Shown here: piece by piece, positions 58,723-64,000 of the stretch | How the letters are laid out: each line of letters opens with the position of its first letter | Numbering within the stretch: position 1 is the first letter of the stretch | Source: Micropruina sp. | GTDB taxonomy: Bacteria; Actinomycetota; Actinomycetes; Propionibacteriales; Propionibacteriaceae | Direction: 5' to 3' | NCBI GenBank assembly: GCA_016711105.1 | Contig: JADJTO010000035.1 | Coordinates: 1-64,000 of the forward strand | Length of the DNA stretch: 64,000 bases | Translations under genes and position numbers: made by a program | Notes under the pieces: model-generated | The model's database searches: none | What the model was told of the DNA's origin: nothing | What the model saw: the letters and a program-made list of their open reading frames with translations, nothing else

Positions 58723-60945
58723 TCAGCGCGGCGCGTCCGACACCGCCGAGACGACCTCGCGCAACTCCATCCACCACTGGTTCTTCGGCCGCCGGAACTC
58801 ACGATCCATCTCGGTCAGCATCTGGCTCATCGGAGAGGCGCTCACCTTCGACTCGACCAGGCCGACGTAATAGCTCTCGGCGGTTCCGCCGGTGAGTTCG
58901 GCGGAGATCAGATCCAAGCCGCGTGAGACCAGTCGGGTGGCCAGCAGCCGGTCGAAGGGGGTCGGCGACCCGCCTTGCTGAAGGTGCCCCAGGACGGCCG
59001 TCCGGACGTCGTACAGACTGCCGCCCTCCTCCTCCAGGATCCTGGAGATCACATCAGTGGTGTAGCCAACGCTGGCGTTCTCGTTGCGCATGGCGAGGTA
59101 GAAGCGTCGGCCCTTGGTGAAGGAGTCCCGCAGCCAGGCCACGTCCGTGCCCAGCTGCTCGAGGGTGATCCCGGTCTCGTGCAGGTAGACCCGCTCGGCG
59201 CCCCCGGCCAACCCTCCCATCAGGGCCAGGTAGCCGCAGTAGCGGCCCATCGTCTCGATCACGTAGGACCGTTTGGTGGCCGACGCCGACAACTTGATCC
59301 GGTCGACGGCCTCCACGATCACGTTCAGTGCGGTGTCGGCGCCGATCGCCAACTCCGAGCCGGGCAGGTTGTTGTCGATCGAGGCCGGGATGCAGATCAT
59401 CGGCAGCCGGAACTTCGGGTACCGCTCCCGCTCGGTGTAGAGCAAGTGGGCTGATTGGTAGGCGTTCCAGCCGCCGATCACGAGCAGGGCGTCGACGTTG
59501 TGCACTTCCAACTGACGGCTGATCGAGTAGAGGTGCTCCACCGACGGGATGGTGCGGCGCAGGCCCAACTCGGCCCCGCCGTTGGCCGTCCAGCCTTCGA
59601 CATCGCTCCAGGTCATCTCCTCGATCTGGCCGTCGCGCAGGCCGACGAACCCGTTGCGGATGCCCAGCATGGTGTGCCCGCGGCTGATCCCCAAGCGGAC
59701 GGCCGCGCGGGCCGCGGTGTTCATGCCAGGGGCCAAACCGCCGGCGTGGACGATCCCGATCCGCTTGGCGCCACTGCCCACCTCGACCCGCGAGGGTTCG
59801 GCCAGTTCGGCGAAGATCCGTTGCATCGCGGCGAACGAGCGTCCGCGCAACGCCATCGCGCCCTCGAAGTCCCCGGCGGCGATCAGTTCAGGCACCTGCC
59901 GGGTCTGCCGGACGGCCTCCATCAGCGGCACCGGTGCGACCCGGTTGCCGCGGAAGCCCAGCACCGGGCCTTCGGTGTCGGCGGAGGCGCTGAGCACCTC
60001 GTGAGCGGCCTGGTAGCCCAGCCAGGTGGAGCACCAGCGGTCGAACGCGCTGGGCGATCCACCGCGCTGCACATGGCCCAGGATGGTGACCCGGGTGTCT
60101 TCCTTGAGCCGCTCCTCGATGATCCGCTTGACCTGATCGGCGGTGATCGGGTTTCCGGCGCGGTCGGTGGCCCCTTCGGCGACCAGGACGATCGAATCCC
60201 GGCGTCCGGCTTTGCGGCCCCGCTGCAACTCGACGCACATCTTGTCTTCCCAACCCGGGGCGGGGGGATTCTCGGGGATGAGGACGTAATCACAGCCGCC
60301 GGCGACCGCGGCCATCAGGGCCAGGTAGCCGCAGTGCCGGCCCATCACCTCGACCACGAAGGAACGTTGATGGCTGGCCGCGGTGCTGGCCAGGGCGTCG
60401 ATGGCGTCCACGATCCGATGCAGGGCAGAATCGGCGCCGATCGTCATGTCGGTACCGACCAGGTCGTTGTCGATCGAGCCGACCAGGCCGGCGATCATCA
60501 GCGCCGGGTGTGCGTCGGCCTGCTCTTGGGTCAATCGTCGGTCCGCAACCAGTTCGGTCAGTAACTCCGGCCATTCGCCCCGGAACGCGTTCAACCCCGA
60601 CAGGCTGCCGTCACCACCGATCACGACCAGCCGGTCGATCCCGGCCTCGACCAGGTTGCGGGCCGCCTTCCGCCGTCCGTCGCGCTCGCGGAACTCGGCA
60701 CTGCGAAAGGTGCCGATCACGGTGCCGCCCTGATGCAGGATGGCGCCGACATCGTCCCAACCGAAACGACGAATCCCCCGGCCTCCGTCGATCATTCCTT
60801 GGTAGCCCTCATAGATCGCGTAGACGTCCGCGCCAAGGCTCAGCGCGGTGCGCACCACCGCCCGGACTGCGGCGTTCATGCCCTGGGCATCACCGCCGCT
60901 GGTGAGGATTCCGATCTTTTTCCCGGTGCCGATGGTCTGCGGCAT
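58723..60945 (-). CDS. Double-domain 6-phosphofructokinase (eukaryote-like)
   Basis: 740 residues, twice the normal bacterial length, made of two PFK domains. The N-terminal half has SGGDAQGMN (about 14-22), GGDGSLSG (ATP-type, Gly not the PPi-type Asp) and the catalytic GSIDNDLVG (about 166). The C-terminal half starts near 403 with HAGGLAPGMN, but its ATP motif is GGWNAY and the catalytic region reads ASIDNNLPG, so the essential Asp is Asn. A catalytic N-half with a degenerate, probably regulatory, C-half is the arrangement of animal and fungal PFK. Glycolytic role. The ATG at 60945 follows AGGAGGC. Confidence 0.9.
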   Translation of the reverse strand: MPQTIGTGKKIGILTSGGDAQGMNAAVRAVVRTALSLGADVYAIYEGYQGMIDGGRGIRRFGWDDVGAILHQGGTVIGTFRSAEFRERDGRRKAARNLVEAGIDRLVVIGGDGSLSGLNAFRGEWPELLTELVADRRLTQEQADAHPALMIAGLVGSIDNDLVGTDMTIGADSALHRIVDAIDALASTAASHQRSFVVEVMGRHCGYLALMAAVAGGCDYVLIPENPPAPGWEDKMCVELQRGRKAGRRDSIVLVAEGATDRAGNPITADQVKRIIEERLKEDTRVTILGHVQRGGSPSAFDRWCSTWLGYQAAHEVLSASADTEGPVLGFRGNRVAPVPLMEAVRQTRQVPELIAAGDFEGAMALRGRSFAAMQRIFAELAEPSRVEVGSGAKRIGIVHAGGLAPGMNTAARAAVRLGISRGHTMLGIRNGFVGLRDGQIEEMTWSDVEGWTANGGAELGLRRTIPSVEHLYSISRQLEVHNVDALLVIGGWNAYQSAHLLYTERERYPKFRLPMICIPASIDNNLPGSELAIGADTALNVIVEAVDRIKLSASATKRSYVIETMGRYCGYLALMGGLAGGAERVYLHETGITLEQLGTDVAWLRDSFTKGRRFYLAMRNENASVGYTTDVISRILEEEGGSLYDVRTAVLGHLQQGGSPTPFDRLLATRLVSRGLDLISAELTGGTAESYYVGLVESKVSASPMSQMLTEMDREFRRPKNQWWMELREVVSAVSDAPR

Positions 60946-61019
60946 TCAAGCCTCCTTGCCAGTTCTGGTGACTCCATCCTGACCCTTCTTGAGGTCAGTG
61001 AAAACCCCCCTGACAAGCA

Positions 61020-61058
61020 ACATCGGCGCCGAACCCGATCAGGGCCCGGCGCCGATGT
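61020..61058 (-). terminator. Terminator of peptide transporter operon
   Basis: Perfect 12-bp inverted repeat ACATCGGCGCCG / CGGCGCCGATGT starting 9 bp beyond the minus-strand stop at 61067, followed by TTGCTTG. Confidence 0.7.
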
Positions 61059-61066
61059 CGACCGGC

Positions 61067-62863
61067 TCAGGAGACGATCTTCTCCTTGGCGATAATCGCG
61101 TCCCGCAACTCGCGCCGCTTCTTCTGTTCGGCCGGGTCTGGCACTGGAACAGCCGACAGCAGGCGCTGGGTGTAGGGGTGTTGCGGGGCCGAGACGATCT
61201 CCCGGGTGGGGCCGACCTCGACCAACCGTCCGTTGCGCATCACCGCGATCCGCTCGCTCAACATCTCCACCACCGCAAGGTCGTGACTGATGAACAGGCA
61301 CGCGAAGCCGTAGCGCTGCTGCAGTTCCTGGAAGAGCAGCAGCACGCGTGCCTGCACGGACACGTCCAGAGCCGAGGTGGGCTCGTCGGCGATCAACAGC
61401 TTGGGCTCCAACGCCAAGGCGCGGGCGATCCCGATCCGCTGCCGCTGGCCGCCCGAGAGCTCGTGCGGGTACCGGTTTCGCATCGCGCGTGGCAGCTCCA
61501 CGCTGTCCAGCAACGCCTCGACCCGCTTGGACAACTCGGCGCCCTTGAGGCCCTGATGCAGCAGCAGCGGCTCGCCGATGGACTCCCCCACCGGCAGCCG
61601 CGGGTTCAACGAGGAGCCGGGATCCTGGAAAACGATCCCGACGTCCTTGCGGAACGGCTTGAGATCCTTCGGCCGGGCGTGGGTGATGTCTCGCCCGGCC
61701 ACACTGATCTTGCCCTCGACCACCGGCAACAACGCGACCGCTGCTCGTCCGATCGTGGTCTTGCCCGAACCGGACTCCCCGACCAGGCCGATCACCTCAC
61801 CCGGGTCGACCCGCAGGTTGATCTGGTGCGCGGCGCGGAAGGCCGCCCGTCGGCCCGCCTTCGGGTACTCGATGGACGCGTTCTCCAGCAGCAGCGCCGG
61901 GGTCACGCTGGAATCGCCCGAAGTCAGCGGAATGGGCTTGTCATCCCGGGCGATCAGAGTGAGCCGCGGGACACCTTCAAGGGGCTCTGAAGCTGAACCC
62001 AAGTGCGGCACGGCAGCCAGCAACTGCTGCGTGTAGGGATGCTTCGGGGCCCCGAAGATCTGTTCGGACGTGCCGTGCTCGACGACCCGGCCGTCCTTCA
62101 TGACGATGATCCGGTCGGCCATGTCGGCCACCACGCCCATGTCGTGGGTGATCAGGATGATCGCCGCGTCCACCCGCTCGCGCAGCTCGCGCATCAGCTT
62201 GAGGATTTCACCTTGAACCGTCACGTCCAGCGCCGTGGTCGGCTCATCGGCGATCAGCAGTTTGGGATCGCAGGACAGCGATTGCGCGATCATGATCCGC
62301 TGCCGCTGACCACCGGAGAGTTGGTGCGGGAACTTGTTGAAGCTGTCTTCAGGGTTGGGGATCTCGACCAGTCGCATCAGCTCCAGGGCCCGATCCTTGG
62401 CGTCGGTCGGGTTCATCACGAAGTGCGTCCGCAGGGTTTCGACGATCTGGAAGCCGACGGTGTAGACCGGATTCAGCGCAGTCATCGGCTCCTGAAAGAT
62501 GACCGCGATCTCGTTGCCGCGGACTTCTCGTAGCTTGTTCAACGGCATCCCGATCAGCTCGGTGCCCTTCAACTTGGCCGACCCGGTCGATCGTCCGTTG
62601 GCCGGCAGCAGCCCGATCAGGCTCATCGAGGACTGCGTCTTGCCGGACCCGGATTCGCCAACGATGGCGAGCACTTCACCGGCACTCAGGTCGAAGGTCA
62701 TCGAGTCTGCGGCGACGAACCAGTCGTTGTTCACCCAGAAACGGACGGTCAGATCCCGAACCTCCAGGATCAACTCGCCCTTCTTGATCGTTCCGGAGCC
62801 AACGCCACGGGACATCTTCTCGCCGCGGGACAGCGACGACACGGCAATCGGCTGCTCGCTCAC
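61067..62863 (-). CDS. Fused peptide ABC transporter ATPase (DppD-DppF type)
   Basis: 598 residues, two ABC domains joined. Domain 1 has GESGSGKTQSS (about 71), LSGGQRQRI, and IADEPTTALDV; it ends with the oligopeptide-ABC tail HPYTQQLL. Domain 2 has GESGSGKTTIG (about 356), LSGGQRQRIGIARAL, IADEPTSALDV and HPYTQRLL. Sequences after the Walker B point to the dipeptide/oligopeptide importer group. The start overlaps the permease stop by 4 bp. ATG at 62863; no ribosome-binding site stands out because coupling is likely. Confidence 0.93.
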   Translation of the reverse strand: MSEQPIAVSSLSRGEKMSRGVGSGTIKKGELILEVRDLTVRFWVNNDWFVAADSMTFDLSAGEVLAIVGESGSGKTQSSMSLIGLLPANGRSTGSAKLKGTELIGMPLNKLREVRGNEIAVIFQEPMTALNPVYTVGFQIVETLRTHFVMNPTDAKDRALELMRLVEIPNPEDSFNKFPHQLSGGQRQRIMIAQSLSCDPKLLIADEPTTALDVTVQGEILKLMRELRERVDAAIILITHDMGVVADMADRIIVMKDGRVVEHGTSEQIFGAPKHPYTQQLLAAVPHLGSASEPLEGVPRLTLIARDDKPIPLTSGDSSVTPALLLENASIEYPKAGRRAAFRAAHQINLRVDPGEVIGLVGESGSGKTTIGRAAVALLPVVEGKISVAGRDITHARPKDLKPFRKDVGIVFQDPGSSLNPRLPVGESIGEPLLLHQGLKGAELSKRVEALLDSVELPRAMRNRYPHELSGGQRQRIGIARALALEPKLLIADEPTSALDVSVQARVLLLFQELQQRYGFACLFISHDLAVVEMLSERIAVMRNGRLVEVGPTREIVSAPQHPYTQRLLSAVPVPDPAEQKKRRELRDAIIAKEKIVS

Positions 62864-64000
62864 TTTGCACGTCCGTTCTGAGCTAGGAGTTTGGCGTCCG
62901 CCTTGTCCATCTGACGCTTCGACGGGATTCGCTTCGTCCGCGGGTCGTAGGCGTCCCGAAGCCCATCACCGATGAAGTTGACGCTCAGGGCGATCAGGAT
63001 GATGAACAGACCCGGCCACCAGAAGAGCCACGGACGGCTGGCGAAGGCACCCTGGTTCTCGGCGATCAGGGTGCCAAGGGACACATTGGGAGCGCGAATG
63101 CCGAAGCCGAGGAAGCTCAGAGCGGTCTCCAACACGACCGCCGCAGACATCAGCAGGGTGGTATTGACGATGATCACACCCACCGCGTTCGGCAGGATGT
63201 GCTTGGTGATGATGCGCCAGTCGCTGGCTCCGGCGACTCGGGCCGAATCGACGAACTCGCGCTCCCGAAGACTCATGAACTCGCCACGGACCAGCCGGGC
63301 CAGCCCGGGCCACAGGATCATGCCCAAGGCCATGGCCAAGACGAGGGGCATGTACTCGAAGAAGCCCAGCCGAAAGTCGTCCGACCAGCCGAGCTTATCC
63401 GGCAGCGTCGCGACCAGTCGTCCGAGAACAGCGCCGAGCACGATCACGGGCAGGGTGAGGACCAAGTCGGTCACGCGCATCAGCGCCATGTCAGTCGCCT
63501 TGCGGTAGTACCCCGACAAGGCACCCACCGTCACCCCGATCAGCAAGGCGACCAGGCCTAGCACGACCATGACCAACAGTGAGGTCTGGACGCCCTGGAG
63601 CACCTGGGCGAAGTTGTCCCTGCCGATGTTGTCCTGGCCGAAGGGGTGTTCTCCCAGCGCGAAGCCGGGACCACCAAGCCAACTGGGCAGGGTCAAGGTC
63701 GGCGCAGCACCATTGACGATCGGACCGCTCGCGCCCGGATCCTGAAAGATCCACCAACCCGGGATCGGACCGATCCCCATCGAGGAAAACGCTAGGAGAG
63801 AAATCGCCGCCAGTGTGACCATGCCGAAGATGGCGCCCTTGTGTCGGATGAAACGTCCCCAGACGATCTGGTTCTGGGAAAGCCCTTCGACCTCCTTGGC
63901 TTCGCCGGCACCCTCGCCTCGCCCCGGCCCGGACGCGTCCAATTGCTGGTCGATGAGCCGTTGTTCCTCCGGCGTTGCTTCGATGTCCTTGGGGACGTCA
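62860..64000 (-). CDS. Peptide ABC transporter permease (DppC type), partial
   Basis: The frame continues off the right edge, so the start is missing. Visible are an acidic cytoplasmic N-terminus, an OppC N-terminal TM region (FIRHKGAIFGMVTLAAISLLAF), a large periplasmic loop with PFGQDNIGRDNFAQVLQGVQTSL, five more TM helices, and the EAA permease loop EFVDSARVAGASDWRIITKHILPN. About 380 residues are visible. It is upstream of the fused ATPase in one operon; DppB and the binding protein presumably lie beyond the window. Confidence 0.93.
   Translation of the reverse strand, partial: DVPKDIEATPEEQRLIDQQLDASGPGRGEGAGEAKEVEGLSQNQIVWGRFIRHKGAIFGMVTLAAISLLAFSSMGIGPIPGWWIFQDPGASGPIVNGAAPTLTLPSWLGGPGFALGEHPFGQDNIGRDNFAQVLQGVQTSLLVMVVLGLVALLIGVTVGALSGYYRKATDMALMRVTDLVLTLPVIVLGAVLGRLVATLPDKLGWSDDFRLGFFEYMPLVLAMALGMILWPGLARLVRGEFMSLREREFVDSARVAGASDWRIITKHILPNAVGVIIVNTTLLMSAAVVLETALSFLGFGIRAPNVSLGTLIAENQGAFASRPWLFWWPGLFIILIALSVNFIGDGLRDAYDPRTKRIPSKRQMDKADAKLLAQNGRAK

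Noticed and set aside
1..64000. CRISPR array or tRNA genes
   Set aside because: No regularly spaced identical repeats and no cloverleaf-like sequence with the usual T-loop signature were seen by eye.

Overview
High-GC actinobacterial chromosome segment. Gene content (bcc-aa3 respiratory supercomplex genes, class II DAHP synthase, PASTA kinase, two-lipoyl E2, DUF3043 and DUF4191 proteins, GuaB1) and gene order point to Actinomycetota. The long C-terminal extension on ribosomal protein L17 fits Propionibacteriales, but that placement is an inference. From metF (13.9 kb) to the DUF4191 gene (56.9 kb) the order closely follows Mycobacterium tuberculosis Rv2172c-Rv2219 as I remember it (metF, idsA, pknL, aroG, plsC, NlpC/P60, DnaQ-GIY-YIG, trpD, ctaE-qcrCAB, ctaFDC, erpA, glycerate kinase, DUF3043, gcvT, pepB, E2, lipB, lipA, DUF4191), with local insertions.

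Layout. 1-2019: 3' part of an IS21-family element (istA, istB, terminal repeats). 2.2-6.4 kb: alpha ribosomal operon on the minus strand (infA, rpmJ, rpsM, rpsK, rpsD, rpoA, rplQ), dense in single-base indels. 6.6-9.8 kb: quinone oxidoreductase and a HelR/HelD-type RNA polymerase remodelling ATPase. 9.9-13.9 kb: tight four-gene operon of an atypical kinase, a one-TM miniprotein, a TRAFAC-like GTPase and a GAP1-like partner, the best candidate for a poorly described system. 13.9-24.6 kb: metF/idsA, thiE, PASTA kinase, MBL hydrolase, a secreted esterase behind an apparent LicT/BglG-type antiterminator and terminator, aroG, plsC and a lipase. 24.6-32.2 kb: lipoprotein metalloprotease, NlpC/P60, a small CxxC protein, DnaQ-GIY-YIG nuclease, an Lrp-like domain, cyclophilin, a repeat-rich membrane protein and a prepilin peptidase. 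32.2-43.6 kb: trpD, orphan receiver, ctaG, then the respiratory genes with guaB1. 43.8-56.9 kb: erpA, glycerate-kinase-like protein, DUF3043, gcvT, Fe-ADH, pepA, FAD oxidoreductase, E2 and lipoate synthesis. 56.9-64 kb: ABC-F protein, a eukaryote-like double-domain phosphofructokinase and a peptide ABC transporter.

Working together. qcrCAB plus ctaC-F encode the cytochrome bcc-aa3 branch, and ctaG serves copper insertion. lipB and lipA make the lipoyl groups carried by the adjacent E2. The 9.9-13.9 kb operon looks like a self-contained signalling or conflict module.

Quality caveat. Many clearly essential genes carry single-base, often homopolymer, indels. Most frameshifts here are more likely sequence errors than biology, and the IS21 disruptions may be artefacts too. 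The roughly 25-residue in-frame loss in CtaD is a different kind of anomaly. Many genes show a TANNNT-like -10 hexamer 6-7 nt before the start codon, so leaderless transcription appears common.
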